A stretch of DNA of 64,000 nt from Cylindrobasidium torrendii FP15055 ss-10 (GCA_000934385.1 KN880433.1:310001-374000), one strand, 5' to 3'; shown: positions 47,644 through 60,261, counted from the stretch's first letter. Made by a program: numbers and translations. The notes: generated by a model not told the origin, from the sequence alone.

Positions 47644-48023
47644 CGAGAGTAAGCCGCGACCACTGGGCGGAGGGGGATTTTAGTACCGCAACATCAGGAT
47701 GCTAAGTATGCTCAAGAAAGCCTGTGGATGACGGGTCACTTGGGCGTGGATGGCAAAAAGACTGGATCATAAAGCAAGGTGCCCGCTTAGTAGGCGTTCC
47801 GGGATGAGCACAGGGAATGCATGCTTGATTGGTAGACCACTGAGTTCTTGATGTAGTCAATATGATGACGCTTACTGGCCCGGAACGAAAAGCACCTAAT
47901 CCCAAGCTGGCATATAGAATTAGCTATAACTTTGTTGACATCAACATAAAGACAGGATACAATGCTCATCAAAGCAAGGCCGCATTGTGAATAAATATGC
48001 AGAATAGATTCCATACGAGGAGC

Positions 48024-49434
48024 TTAAGACAACTCGCTGCGTGCAGCATCGATGAGGATGTCCTTGTAGTCGCTGCCAATCTCCCATATCGCTACTCCTC
48101 CGAGGCCGGCTTTCGACGTGTATGCCGCTTTGGCAGCGAACGACTGAGCATTGTCAAACGATATCATCACGTTCGATGTTTCGTTGTACACGAAAGGCTA
48201 AAGGACACTGTTTAGCACACAAGCTTTCTGGAGATCGCAAAGCGCACCGTCTGAGAGCATTCGTCAAACACGTAGGGAACACCCTCAACAGGGTCGCCAC
48301 TCTCATCGAGGTACCCGTCTTGTATCAGCGCCCAAAAGTCGATGTTGCCGCCTTGTGCTGTCTCTACACCACACTGGTCCACACCAGCCGCATCATCCCA
48401 TGAGTCGCCAGCAGGATGGATGGACGCATTGAACAGAGCATATGGGTAAAGAGTGTCGGTACCGTTGGGGAAAGCGTCCTCCGGCTGCACGCTGAACGAG
48501 TGACCATATCCTGGAAGACCAAGGATGAGCTTGGATGCGGGGAATCCTGCAGATGTCCAGGCCTTGACGGCGGATACGGCTGAGCCTTGCTGGTTCTCCT
48601 CGGAGGCGCATGAATCGTCGAGAGGGCCATTCGGTCCGACGGAGGAGCTCCACGAACCCCAGAGATCGTAGTTCATGACCGTAATGTAGTCAAAGACTTC
48701 ACCAAATGCAGAGACATTTGTCCCTGGTTCACCGGACTCGTCAAAGAAGGGACTGATACTGACTGCAGCAGTGATGAGTAGTTCGCATCCAACGGGGTGT
48801 TGGCGGAGCTCTTGCAGGAATAAGAGATAATTGGAGGTATCATTAGGGCTGATAGTGTTGCAGCCAAGGCCCTGGTTTCCCGGGTATTCCCAGCTGAGGG
48901 TTTGTCAGCGCGTTTGAAAGCTAGGCTATGACAAGATGCGTACTCGAAGTCAAGACCGTCGAGCTGGTATTCCTGCGCAAACTTGGTCACAGTGTCCACA
49001 AACGCGGTGCGGTTCTGTGCAGAACCAACGGCAGTCGAAAAATACATTGACCCGGTCCATCCGCCAATAGATACCAATGCTTTCACATCCTACGCCAGCG
49101 GATGGTTGAGTCGTGGGTAGTATCTCGGGCAAGGGACGTACATTGAGCCTTGCCAACGCAACAAATTCTGGAACAAGCTCTGCATTAGAGCCTTCCAGGC
49201 TGAGGTTATGAACATCCTCGGTTGTCTCGCTATAGTTCAATTAGTTCTGCCACGGCCTTTACGCTTGATGGCCACCACGCACGCAAACGCATATGCGACA
49301 GCATCGTATTTGTCCCAACTGACTGAAGACAACGGGAAACCCTCAGTGGCATGCCATCCAGTGAAGTAACCGGCCGTAAACTGAGCACGGGCGAGCGCAG
49401 GGAGCGCAGAAAGGGCCAGAAGGTTGAAAATCAT
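48024..49434 (-). CDS. secreted chitinase, GH18
   Basis: Endo-acting chitin hydrolase. A signal peptide (MIFNLLALSALPALARAQF, ATG at 49434) precedes TAGYFTGWHATEGFPL. The strand-3 motif is KALVSIGGWTGSMYFS. The catalytic DxxDxDxE is rebuilt across an intron as DGLDFDWEYPG, with the acid Glu present. The substrate-binding motif is VMNYDLWGSW. The C-terminal (alpha/beta)8 part includes LILGLPGYGHSF and the closing Trp in GGVAIWEIGSDY. It ends at TAA 48024-48026 with no chitin-binding module. At about 390 residues it fits the small secreted GH18 group used for exogenous chitin or cell-wall turnover. A TATA box lies about 65 nt upstream. Confidence 0.92.
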
Positions 49435-49498
49435 AATAGCAGATGAAGGAGAAAAAGAAAGAGCGCTGGGAAATTCACCATGTGCTCGGGCTGAGTAT

Positions 49499-49506
49499 CT
49501 TATAAG
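49499..49506 (-). promoter_or_regulatory. TATA box of the chitinase gene
   Basis: CTTATAAG, a palindrome containing TATAAG, lies 65-72 nt upstream of the chitinase ATG. Confidence 0.5.
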
Positions 49507-50199
49507 CTTCCACCATCCGGCATCACCCCGGGAAGTGGTAAATTTGGTGGAAACAGTTTGAGCGCACTGGACGCGATCGCGTCTCAAGGGCAACCTGCTG
49601 CCGACGGCAGTTTGTGCAATGCCACAATTTGAGCAAGCGTAGCCTGTGTGCTTTAAGTGTTGTAGTATCGTTTTCGGCGCGCTCCTCCAGTGGAAACGAA
49701 TGAGCCATACACATTACTGCTGTTCCAGACAAGTAAAAAGAATGTAAGCATGAGCATTGGATTATTACCGACGGCGCAATGGATTAGTATCAACATCAAT
49801 ATGACTGCAAATAAACGTTTCATTCATTCGACTAAGGGCCTGTCTAACATCTGGGGGCTGTAAATCAAAGCAAATTCCGACTTGCTTTGGCGCTAGTAGT
49901 AGCCTGGCCGTATACATAGTAGCTGGGGGGGATAAATACAGCGTACTGATCTCTGCAACCTAACAATATTTCCTCCCGATCCGAAGTACTTTGTACAATA
50001 CCAGAAATTTTGAGGTCCTATTCGACTATAATATCGTTCATACAATGTATACATGCACACCGCATTCCTTAGTTTGTACACCAAGCTATCCTTCCGATGT
50101 TCCCATGGAGGGATAGCTCATTACTTGCCCATATCATTGACATCAAAGAAAATTACAAGATGATCGTGGGGGTATCTTTAAGACCTTGTTTAACGTCGG
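49507..50199. other. intergenic region, no gene recognised
   Basis: About 700 bp of chitinase promoter and downstream flank of the lactose-permease-type gene. AT content rises between 49,750 and 50,090. No gene or RNA seen. Confidence 0.5.
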
Positions 50200-52420
50200 T
50201 TAGACCTCCTGTTCAATGCGGTACTCTCCGTTCTTGCTCGACACTGCTACGACGCGCTTCTTCGTGGATGCGCGGACTGGATGTGGGTCGTCGAAAATCT
50301 CGTCGAGTTCCTCCCTGTGCCAAGAGGTCAGAGCAAAATATCGAAGCAGGAGGGCGTGTACATACAATGTGCGTCCCTTAGTCTCGACAGCAAACAGCCA
50401 AATAGCGCAGCACTCGAGCAAGTCCCATCCAACGTACACAATGTAATACTGGAACGTCCCGATCAGGTTTAGCTGTGGATCATGTGACTAAGGCTTACCT
50501 TCCACTGGATACGATCGAGAGCGATGGGCCCGGCGTAAGTGTTAACGAAGCTGGCGCAACTGACTGCGAACGAGTACATGGCCATACCCTTTGCACGCGT
50601 GTTGTATGCAAGACATTCGGACGGGTATAAGGCTTGCAGAGGGGTATATGTCAAGCTGTAAACGAAGCCGAAGACGACTGAAAAAGGCAGTAAGCGTAGT
50701 TCCAAGAAAGAATCTGGGGAACATACAGATGAAAGCAATGGCGGCGTTTGAACCCGCAGGATTGCTGCCTTCCGCGCCCCATTTAGCTGTGCAACCCGTG
50801 ACGACGGCAAGCATGCCAGCACTAGCGAGAGTGCCCCAGAACCACATAACGCGACGGCCGACATGGTCGGTGAGACTTGTCCCAATCAAGGCACCAACGG
50901 CAGAAACGATGGTGTTGATGAAGTTGAGAACGAGACGACGCTCTTGTGTGTTCGCGCCTGAGTACGAGTCCATTTTTCAATAACGACTGCTGTGAATTGC
51001 GGAAGAAACTGACCAGCATTCTTGAACAGGATTGTGAGGAAGTAGCTAGGACAATCAGATTTTTTAACGCATCAATAAAGCGGACAGCGTACCCGAGGCC
51101 ATTTCCCGACCATTGTCCGAAGAAGCCCATGAGCAGCATCATGAACGTCCTGTAGCGCGCGTTCGAATTGTTGACGAGTTCGGAGTAGTCCCACCACCTC
51201 TTGTCGGAGGCATCGACCTTGATGGACTCTGCGAACTCCTTCATCTCGAGTTTGACAAGGGGTGCATTGGGATCGCCATTTCCGTGATACTTCGCAAGAA
51301 TGGCCAGAGCTTCCTCGGTCTTTCCAGTGGCCATGAGCCAGCGCGGTGACTGAATAGATGTGAGCCACAAGCTTCACGGAAGATGCGAATGTACGAACCT
51401 CTGGAAGCAACAGGGAAAATATCGCAAGAATGCCGGCGGGAACGAGTTGAATGGCAAGTGGGGCGCGCCATGACCGTGTAGAATCCAAGCGGCCAGTCGC
51501 GATGGTTATCCCTGTGCAGAGAATAGAGCCAGCATAGTAGGAAGCTGCATGGGGTCAGAGCAACTCAAAAAGCAAAAGCCACGAGAACGTACTATTGTAC
51601 AAGCCAGTGAGACGGCCTCGCCATTGTGGTGGGGCCATCTCGACAACGTAAGCTGGAGACGCAGTTGTGGCAATCGAAACGCCGAACCCGAGGACGAAGC
51701 GTCCGCCGAGAAGGTAGTCTTGTGTCTTTGCCAAAGTGATCACAATGGCGCCAATCATGATGATGACAGCTCCGCTGAACTGGAAGATGTTGGAAAAATG
51801 AGGCTTTGACATGTAAAAGATGGCTCACCATGCCCCCTCGCCGACCGAACTTGTCAGTGACAGGCCCTGCAACACATACACCGACAATTTGTCCAATCGA
51901 GTACTGTCGTACAGCGTTAGCGCGACCAAATTGAATGAATGTGGAAGTACCGACAATTCCAAAGATAAGAGCAGTCACAGTTCCAACACCTCCTCCAGCA
52001 TCAGAACCGTCGATTTTGAAGTAATCCAAATATTGTCTGTAGTTCTGCCTGAGTTATCGTGCCTCATGAAATTTGAATGAAGACTTACTGCATGCCGTTT
52101 ACGGCACTCATTACTTGAAGACCACGTCAGACAGGGTCGGAATTGCACAGGTAGATGAAATTTTTCGCACCTTGACCATCAAAGCCGTTAGCCATACTAC
52201 CCATGAAAGCGACCGCCAATATGGCGAAGAGCTTCAGAGTGGCAGGGTCGGACGCCTTCAATTTAGGGCCAGTCGTCAGCGCGACCGCCAGGTCGGCATT
52301 CTGTACCTCCAAAACCTTTGGCGACTCAAGTGTCGGGAGGTCGGCGTGTGCGGGCTGGCCCTTCTCGGAGCCCACGTCGCTGCTGTGTTCAGGATCTGGT
52401 TTCTCGTTACTGGGAGCCAT
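50200..52420 (-). CDS. MFS sugar porter, lactose permease-like
   Basis: Proton symporter of the sugar porter family in the plasma membrane. The start is the ATG at 52420 (MAPSNEKPDPEHSSDVGSEK), followed by a long hydrophilic N-terminus. Membrane segments and signatures follow: GGRFVLGFGVSIATTASPAY, QWRGRLTGLYN, SPRWLMATGKTEEALAI, WSGNGLGY, DHVGRRVMWFWG, GFVYSLTYTPLQALYPSECL, and the C-terminal VETKGRTL-EELDEIFDDPHPV joined across an intron. The YTPLQALYPSE and DEIFDD forms are those of the fungal lactose/galactose permease-like group. At least ten short introns. The stop is at 50200. The substrate is probably a disaccharide or hexose; the sequence does not settle it. A TATA box lies about 75 nt upstream. 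Confidence 0.87.
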
Positions 52421-52494
52421 TGTTAGTCTTCCTGGATGGTCGTGAAAGGAGTGGGCGGTATTGAACACGGAAGTTGCAGTTCAAAAGACCAAGT

Positions 52495-52502
52495 CTTATA
52501 TA
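52495..52502 (-). promoter_or_regulatory. TATA box of the lactose-permease-like gene
   Basis: TATATAAG on the minus strand, 75-82 nt upstream of the ATG at 52420. Confidence 0.55.
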
Positions 52503-53236
52503 CGCCGAAGGGCACCACATGCGGACTTTTGATGTAGGATGCACGGTCTGGGGTTGCCCGTGTAGGTTATCGACCGGGGCCCCAGAGTCCAGCTCGATGA
52601 GCCTCCTGAAGCAATCGAGGATACTTCGGAGGAATATCGAGACGCACAAAGGGTGGAGAGATGGTGGAGGATACGCAGATATGCCGGTCCAGACGAGGAG
52701 AATGAGGGGAAAGGTTCCGAGGGAACCATCCACATATGAAAAGACGCTATCGTGCGCGGTGCCTTGGTTGCGGGGCAGGCTGGGGCTGCCTGGGGCAGTC
52801 AAGGAGAGACAAAAGGTGGGAAATGCGGCTTCCTGCGTTCGTTTGCCCCACGTATGCCAGAGCTTTGAGTCGGAGTGCTGGCCGCTACAGCGCTACAGGG
52901 TCGACTGTATGCATACCAGTACAATTCAATTGACAGGGCATAAAATCCACATTTTACACCGCAACTTGGTGACTTCTTTCGTTTCCGCCAGGACGCGCTT
53001 GTACCGCGAACCCCGGATATTCACCGAAGCGTCCTCAGCGCCCAACCTTTCCACAACCATTTCGAGCCGAATGGACACACGGATACGTCTAGAGCCTCTT
53101 ATATTAGTTGGGACACCACGGAGCGCAAGGAGACATTGGGCACACAATAATCTAACATTGCGGGGATGGACTTCTTCGTTTGAATAGATTCAGATTCACC
53201 GCGCTATCCTCCACTAGTCCGAGCTTCGATCACAGC
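52503..53236. other. intergenic region, no gene supported
   Basis: About 730 bp. A 237-codon plus-strand frame runs through it from 52474, but it begins at a TTG, has no domain, and overlaps the permease promoter. I treat it as chance openness in GC-rich DNA. Confidence 0.5.
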
Positions 53237-54103
53237 TTAACTGTTGAAGATACGAGAGTGCTGTAAGTCGTGTCTTGCTGCAAGAATTTCGCCCAGAGGC
53301 CAGATGTTTGCAGAACCTTGTCTATGCGCCTCGAAGAGTTCCGAGTCTACCAAGTCAGGTGCGGTCCGTACCGTACCGGTGGTCATGCCCCGACAATGCT
53401 CCGCTTCTCCTGTAACAAGTGGACGAACCTGGTGAAGGAGAAGTTGTTGTGCATTGTAGGGTCCTATTTTGTTGAGTCGTACTGCTGCTGAAAGAAGTCC
53501 TCGGGCATGCAAGAATAGATGGAGGTAAGAAGCTCGTTCTGCGGGGTATGTATTGTTGAGTACAATTACATAGAATAAGCTGAAGACGTTCTCACCAGCA
53601 GAAAGACCGAGCCCTGCTGTGAGAACGCCCCAGCATGTAGGGAGATGGCCATGGGCACGTTCTGCGCGTACAAGTGTCTTGTACTTGCTGAAGAACTGCG
53701 CCAAACGCTCCAGACTTTCGGACGATTGGCTTGGAGGCATGAACGATTTTGTGTACAGTGTGAGAAGTGCTACGCCCTGCGCTTTTGAGGCGCGTCGAGC
53801 GACATGGTTGAGGGTCATCGAATCGTACAACTCCTCCAACGCAACGAGATTGTTTACTAGGAATTCTAGATCGCAGTCCTGTGAATTTATATGGTGGTAT
53901 AACAGGCGATGTGCGTCAAGTACAAAGGGCAGAGCGCTGCGGGCGTAGGTGCCGAGGCTGTCCTGGACGAAAGTCATGATATTGCCATTTCCGAATCCGT
54001 GTTTTATATGCGACTCGAGGCCGGACGAGGCGACAAAGGATCCAGTGGGAAGATTGCTGTCCGAAAGAAGCAGAAGAATATACGCCTCTTCGTCGGCGTC
54101 CAT
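53237..54103 (-). CDS. ureF: urease accessory protein UreF
   Basis: Chaperone that works with UreD and UreG to load nickel into urease. The gene is a single open frame of 288 codons from the ATG at 54103 (MDADEEAYILLLLSDSNLPT). Family motifs are clear: SDSNLPTGSFVASSGLESHI near the start, LEELYDSMTLNHVARRASKAQG in the middle, and RGLLSAAVRLNKIGPYNAQ toward the end. The all-helical composition and length match fungal UreF. The lack of visible introns is unusual beside its neighbours. No other urease gene is in the window. It is divergent from the RNF220-like gene with about 115 bp between start codons. Confidence 0.92.
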   Translation of the reverse strand: MDADEEAYILLLLSDSNLPTGSFVASSGLESHIKHGFGNGNIMTFVQDSLGTYARSALPFVLDAHRLLYHHINSQDCDLEFLVNNLVALEELYDSMTLNHVARRASKAQGVALLTLYTKSFMPPSQSSESLERLAQFFSKYKTLVRAERAHGHLPTCWGVLTAGLGLSAGENVFSLFYVIVLNNTYPAERASYLHLFLHARGLLSAAVRLNKIGPYNAQQLLLHQVRPLVTGEAEHCRGMTTGTVRTAPDLVDSELFEAHRQGSANIWPLGEILAARHDLQHSRIFNS

Positions 54104-54218
54104 CGTGGTGATGGATCAAAAGTGGACCCCACGTGCGGCCAATCCAGACCGGCTTTCCCGGCCCGCGCATATATTCATCCAATTCCACCAGCGCCCATCC
54201 ATCACTCGCCCGCCGCCG

Positions 54219-55631
54219 ATGCCGCCTCAGAAACGCGCGCGCTCCTCGTCGTTGTCGTCTTTGTCATCTGCCGAGCCAGTTCGGACCGTCCGCCGCAAGA
54301 AACGTTGGTCTTCCTTGGATCCTACAGTCTCATCCGAAATACTGAACATGATTCCCCCTGGCCTGCAGCTAAAGTCGAAACAAGAGAATGCCCAGTCTGC
54401 AATGAACTTATTCCTCTGCGCTTGCTGGAGAGGCATGCATCACTGGAAGCACAGCGCGTAGAAGAGCGTGTGATCTCGCAGATTGGCGAACTGGAAATAC
54501 TGGAGGATGATCTTGAAGAAGGGTGTGTCGTATATTCCTCCTTTTCCACTCTCTTTGTTCATTCCGTGTGCTATAGCTCCAGCACTGGTGTCCGACGTCG
54601 TTCTGCGCTCCGAGCTCAACAATCCTGGGCACCCGCCGTAGACAAAGTCATTGCAAAAACAAACAAAACTCTCCAGTCCATCAAGAGTAACCGCAAGAAA
54701 CGCTATGTCAAGCTACGGGACATGACGAAGGAGATTGAAGAAGGATATCTCACCCCTGTGCGCCGAGGAAGCGCACGACATGAAGTTACATGCCCGGTCT
54801 GTCTGGATGTCATTGCTGGAGACGAGGACGTCGTGGATGCGCATATCGACGCCTGCTTGGCACATGAGGCGCAGCGTGTCGAAGAAGAGAGGCGGAGAGC
54901 AGAAGCGCAGGCGCAGAGGGCATCGGAGGAGCAATATGCATCGGACCCCGAGGAAACTATCATTGGGAATATTCGTGGTACGCTGTCTGTCTGCACATTC
55001 GACTTGCAACTCACTATGATGCAGGAACTGGTTTCCAGACACGAGATAGACACGAACAGGACATTGAGGAAGACATCGACATTGATGGAGACGATGAGGG
55101 GACTTTTGGGTCTGTCCAATTCACCGAAGGCGACGTCTTAATTGCAACAGCGCCACCTCCCGAGGATGTAGAGGTTGATATCGAGGGAGATGAGGAGGAA
55201 GAGAAGACGCTGCACGAGCTCATAGCAGAAGGACGCCAACCGAGTATACAAGCGGTCAAAGCCAAGATGGACGAAATAATGGGTGTTGGAAACATGGACA
55301 AACTAGATACTGCGCTGCAGGACGCGACACGGTCAGGTAGCAAGTCTGCTATGATTAAGGCTCTTGGGGAGAAGATAAAATACCTCGTATGTGCCATACT
55401 CTTGCATCAGTACTCTGACTGACGCGGTTGCAGGAGGCTTCACGGATTGAATCCTCTACTTCGCTCATCTGCCGGATCTGCTTGGACCCGTACGACGAGC
55501 CCACAGTCTCAACAGGATGCTGGCATACCTGCTGCCGCGAATGCTGGCTGCGATGCCTTGGGTCTACGAAACTTTGTCCAATTTGCAAACGCATCACAGG
55601 CGCGACAGATCTGCGTCGTGTGTATCTTTAA
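54219..55631 (+). CDS. RNF220-type RING E3 ubiquitin ligase
   Basis: Probable E3 ligase. The ATG at 54219 (MPPQKRARSSSLSSLSS) starts a basic, Ser-rich N-terminus. A first zinc motif, ECPVCNELIPLRLLERH, and a second, TCPVCLDVIAGDEDVVDAHI, resemble the UBZ/C2HC-type modules of RNF220. Coiled-coil and acidic regions follow. The C-terminal RING is CRICLDPYDEPTVSTGCWHT, then CCRECWLRCLGSTKLCPICK, ending LRRVYL; the CWHT...CWLR...LCP form and the LRR-YL terminus are characteristic of RNF220. Reading the first zinc motif in phase requires an intron of about 67 bp (donor after RRKK, acceptor CTGCAG near 54370). Further short introns are near 54525, 54980 and 55390. In animals RNF220 acts in the nucleus; a role here is inferred. 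Confidence 0.8.
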
Positions 55632-55891
55632 TCGAATTTTGCTTGACATTTATATCATTGCTATCCTCCTTGCTGTTGGCTTATCTTTCTGCATAGTATG
55701 TTCCAATAATCACACATTATTTTCCCATGTCTGTAATGAGTTGGCCAACGAAGGTAAGCGGTAGCGGAGCGGAATAAGCTTGCTTTGCGCAGCGCGCGAA
55801 AAACATGTCTGCGTGTGCCCACGGCATACATAAGACATGAACTGCATGAACAACGAACTTTGATAGATCAGTAAATAGATCTCCACTAGCA

Positions 55892-57617
55892 TCATCGCCT
55901 CCCAGCGGTTTCTGCCCATTCTTTGCTCCCCATCTGCACAAGACGCGAACACGCCCGCGCGAACGCGAAAATCTCCTCCTCTCCGGTGAATATCGGACTG
56001 GTGCCAACATTCTCTGTCAAGCCCTGGAAACACAATAAGTTTGAGCAGACTGCGCCGGGAAAGAGACGCACCAAATCGTCCATAACACTCCGCAAGTGGT
56101 CAGACTTTGTCCCCGATGTGTTCTTGTCCTCTCCAGAGAATACTTGGAAAATGGGCACCTCCGACGTGATGAACAACTTTGTCTTGCTCTCGTAGCATGC
56201 ATCAATAAATGTAATGAACCGCCTCGCGCGGTCTTTGCTGTCCAGTCCCATTTTGGGCACATCCAGCACGAACAACGTCGGGAACGTCTTGGTGACTTCG
56301 ATGTAGTCCGCAGCGCTCAACGGCTTGCCGCAGAGTGCATCGAAAGAGAACTTGGCAACATCCTCCGAGCTCTCTGGAATAAGAAGTTCACGCCCCCAGA
56401 TCCGCAACGGCCTATTGCGCAAGACTTGCTGCCCGTGCGTCAATGACTTGAATAGCTTTTCGACCTCTAGGACATTGCTTGGCGTTATAGGATCATAGTA
56501 GACGTGGGAAAGAGCTCTTGGTATCCGCCTGTAGTCCGTTCCAGAGTCCAAGTCTGTCACATCGAAGCGCGTCTTGAGCAACTCGATTGCGGGCACAAAG
56601 CTCGAGCGTTGGATCCCATTCTTATAGAGCTCGTCGGGGTGTCGGTTAGAAGTGATCACGCAAACGACGCCAAAGTTGAGCAGGGATTCGAATAGCCGGC
56701 GCAGGATCATGGCATCAGCAATGTCCGTCACCTGAACAGCAACGGTGAGATGGCGACGCTGTCGGAAAGACAAAGTTCCGCACCTGGAATTCGTCGAAGC
56801 AAAGGACGTATGCCTCGCTCGCAAGGTCGCGAGCAACCGGCAGGATGGGGTCACCGCCAGCATGGCCCATCGCTAGTTTTGCCTTGTGGAGTCTCTTGTG
56901 GACATCAATCATGAAGGCATGGAAATGGACGCGTCGTTTGCGCTTCACTTGCGGCGGCAGGGTGTGATAAAACAGGTCCATCAGCATAGTCTTTCCAGTA
57001 CCAACGTCTCCGTAAAGGTACAAGCCAGGCGGCACATTCTCAGGCGGCGCAGAGGGTATGGTGTCGTTGCGGGAGAACCAGCGGGATATCTGTCTCCCAG
57101 ATAAAGGGCGATGTTGCAGACAGTAAGAAATACACGCACGAGGGATGTAGAAGTGTTCACGTCCGGTACGGGAGGCGGGGTATAGGTCAACAGTTTGTCA
57201 TGGAGATCTTGTAGTTTCTGGATTATGCGAGTTTGGTGGTCATCCCCGTGGAGTACCCCGCTGTAGATGAGTCGCTCGTATCGTTGTATGGGCGTCAAAA
57301 TGTCGAGATCTACATCCCGAGGATAAGAACCCAGACAGAGTCAGTGGATATACAAACGCACCTTCTGTGGAATTAGATTGCCCTCCAGACGAAAGTGTCC
57401 GACCTCCTCCTGCCAGCACCTCCCGCTCCGCAATTGTCGCAGACGCAGATCCACCGGCCAACGTTGTACTTGGTGCTTTGGCTGAACCAGACAAAGTACG
57501 AGATTGCAGTGTCCCGGAACTTGGCTGGAATAAGGTAGCAGTAGCATGGCGCGGCAGTACTCGAGCCCTGCGCTTGGTTGCGGATAACAGCGCTTTGGAT
57601 GTTATTGAAGAGGCCAT
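55892..57617 (-). CDS. AFG1: AFG1/LACE1 family mitochondrial ATPase
   Basis: AAA-like P-loop ATPase of the inner mitochondrial membrane that helps degrade misfolded respiratory subunits. The N-terminus ([20 protein letters not shown]) is a typical import presequence. The family starts with [19 protein letters not shown]. Walker A is [18 protein letters not shown], followed by [18 protein letters not shown], Walker [20 protein letters not shown], and sensor-1 Asn in [21 protein letters not shown]. The C-terminal half includes [15 protein letters not shown] and [15 protein letters not shown]. Introns lie near 57,345, 57,115 and 56,790. The start is the ATG at 57617 and the stop at 55892. A CCAAT box lies 82 nt upstream, as is common for respiratory genes. 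Confidence 0.93.
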
Positions 57618-57698
57618 GAGAGACTAGTGATGATTAGTGATGGTAAGAGGAAAAGTAAGGTTGGCCCTGTATTCGGAGTCAAATCCGCAACGGATCAA

Positions 57699-57710
57699 CC
57701 AATCCACGTG
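57699..57710. promoter_or_regulatory. CCAAT and CACGTG sites upstream of AFG1
   Basis: CCAAT (57699-57703, reading ATTGG on the AFG1 strand) and CACGTG (57705-57710) are adjacent, 82-93 nt upstream of the AFG1 ATG. These are consensus sites for the HAP/NF-Y complex and for bHLH factors. The rest of 57711-58223 shows no gene. Confidence 0.45.
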
Positions 57711-58223
57711 AATTCTTTTGGCCCGGATCAAACTATCCATTGACCGTCTCGAGCCTACCTACCACCATGACCAACGTTGGCTTGTTCACTGAGATCACAT
57801 CTTCCAAGGCGGGATTCATGTATTTCTCTTGAATCTGCCTGTTGCAGTACGCGCTCGGTTAACTTTATATTGAACCCAAATCAGCCTCACCAAACAGCCC
57901 GTTCAATCTAATCAAGCAATGTATCCGCCACGCTATCACAAAGAGAATTACATCCATCTCTCTGTAATTCTCTCACCAGCTCGCAGGCCTCAGAATCTCG
58001 CGAGTTTTTGCCGTTATCGCTTCACGGCAAGGTGGCCCGGGATATGGCCCTAGCCATGGATGTCATCCGTTTCTTCTCGAGCCAAAAACAAGACCGTCAC
58101 TTATCGTGCACATGTGGTAGCCCAACGGGTGGCCTTGAAGCCCCTTCCCAACCGTGTTCCTTGGGAGATACTGCACGCCCTTAAGTATGACTGCTAACGG
58201 CCTGTGAGCTTGAGCACCCAAGG

Positions 58224-60261
58224 ATGCGGTTCTTGCCTTACCTGAGCACTCTTGCTCTTGCTCGTTGTGTCGTCGCTATTCTTCCAGATGGACGCCCTCA
58301 TGCGAACGTTGCACCGCGGCCCGTTCAGCCTGCCTTCGAGCTGCCCAGCGCGAACATGACTCCAAGCAAGCGCGACTTGCCTCCATACAACACGATTTAC
58401 TGGTTCGACCAGCTAATCGACCATGATGACCCTTCACTGGGAACATTCCGACAGAGGTATTTCTTCACTTCAGAGTTCTACGAACCCGGTGCGTACGTCG
58501 TCGCAGTGTTCAAGGACGCAAGCTAATTACACCTAGGTGGTCCAATCGTGTTCAACACTCCCGGGGAGGTTGCGGTCGATGGTAGAATTCCCACTCGATG
58601 ATTCTTCATCCTTGGCTCAACCAAGTCAAACAACAGGGTACAGCGGATATCTCACCAACAGAACAATGAATGGAGCCATTGCACAGCAAGAACACGGCGC
58701 TGCCGTTGTCCTCGAACACAGATTCTACGGCGAGAGCAACCCGTATCCAGACTTGAAGACGGAAAGCCTTCGTGTGCACACCATCAAGCAAGCTATCGAG
58801 GACATTGAATACTTTGCTTACAATGTCAAATTCCCGATGGACAATGGAACGAGTGTAACACCGGACGTCACTCCCTGGATCATGACTGGTGGGAGCTACT
58901 CTGGCGCTTTGACGAGCTTCACTATGTTCAGGTAAGCCATCGGGGCCGTCCATCTCATCCTCACGTTAAGAAATATCCAGCAAACCCGACCTCATATGGG
59001 CTGGATACGCCTCGTCAGCAACAGTTCAGAACATCCAGGACTTTTGGCGCTATTTCGAACCTACCAGAGAGTTCATGGATAAAAACTGTTCCGCGGATGT
59101 CTCTGCTGTCATTGCGTACATCGACGAGACCTTTGGCGGAGACGACGAGGATGCCATCTTTGCTCTTAAGCAGCATTTCAACGTGTCGGATGTCACACAT
59201 CTAGACGATATTGCTGGCGCGTGTGCGTACTATCTGTGTTGTCGAAAGACAGGCCATGGAGCTGATTTACTACAGTTAGAAATAACATTTGGACGTGGCA
59301 AAGCCTTGGGCCTAGCTCTCCAAGGACAGCAACATTCTACGCGTTCTGCGACTGGTTGGAGGTTGACTCTGAAACGGGTGCGGTTGCAGGGGAAGAAGGA
59401 TGGGGGCTCGAGCATGCCCTCCAAGCATGGGGCACGTATTGGAATTCGACATGGGCAAGTCGTGAGCACAAATTTCGTCAAGTTGAACCAAACTTTATAC
59501 TGACTATATCTCGTTTGATCAGTCTGCGGTGATCTTGATGGCGAGTAAGTGGATTCCAGGACATTTGTGTGCTAGGCTCTTGTGTTGACCGCCGGACAGG
59601 ACATGTCTTGGTTCATACGACCCAAATCTCTCGACGTATACAAATACAGATGTCGGCTATACATGGAGGTCTTGGGATTGGATTGTGTGCGTCCATGTTG
59701 TACATGCCATTCGCAGTGCACTCATTAGTCAAACAGCTGCAATGAGGTAGGATTCTTTGAAGATGGGCCTCCAGCCGATGTGACGTTCGCCCCCATCGTG
59801 TCGCGTCTCATCAATGTCGACACGGATTATGATCCTGTAGGCCTTGAGTGCACTTTGTCGACTAGCACTGATGATGTTTTTTTTGCAGAGGCAATGCGCT
59901 ATGATGTATCCCGAAGCGTTCTCCGAGCCCGCTCATCCAGATGTCGATCAGACTAACAAGCTTTATGGTGGATGGAATGTCACCACGGAAAGGCTCTTCT
60001 TTGCAGTGGGCTCCCGTTGGTCATTCCAACTTTCCTTCAATTGCTGGACTTGACCGCTCAACAGGTGACCCATGGCGTGAGGCGACTTTTGGCGCCAATG
60101 GCATCGCCACGGAAAGTACGGACAGGATGCCTATTGTGATGTCGGATGGGTTTCACTGTAGTGATCTCTCGATTGCGCAGGGAGCGACGGACGCGTCGAT
60201 TGGGGACCTGCAGAAGCAGGCACTTGCGTATATGCACGACTGGGTGGCTGAGTGGAAGTGA
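58224..60261 (+). CDS. S28 family serine peptidase, first tandem copy
   Basis: Secreted prolyl carboxypeptidase-type enzyme (lysosomal Pro-X carboxypeptidase family). A signal peptide (MRFLPYLSTLALARCVVAIL) is followed by YNTIYWFDQLIDHDDPSLGT, VLEHRFYGESNPYPDL and the nucleophile motif MTGGSYSGALTSF. The acid Asp is rebuilt across an intron as SRDPWREATFG, and the His lies in MSDGFHCSDL. So the triad is complete. Other shared landmarks are WAGYASSATVQNIQDFWRYF and GEEGWGLEHALQAWGTYWN. Many short introns. It ends DWVAEWK at 60261. It is a head-to-tail duplicate of the next gene, with which it shares motif order throughout. Both are well away from other protease genes. Confidence 0.9.

Noticed and set aside
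52474..53187. 237-codon plus-strand open frame
   Set aside because: It starts at TTG, overlaps the permease promoter and TATA box, and has no domain or biased composition. Most likely chance openness.
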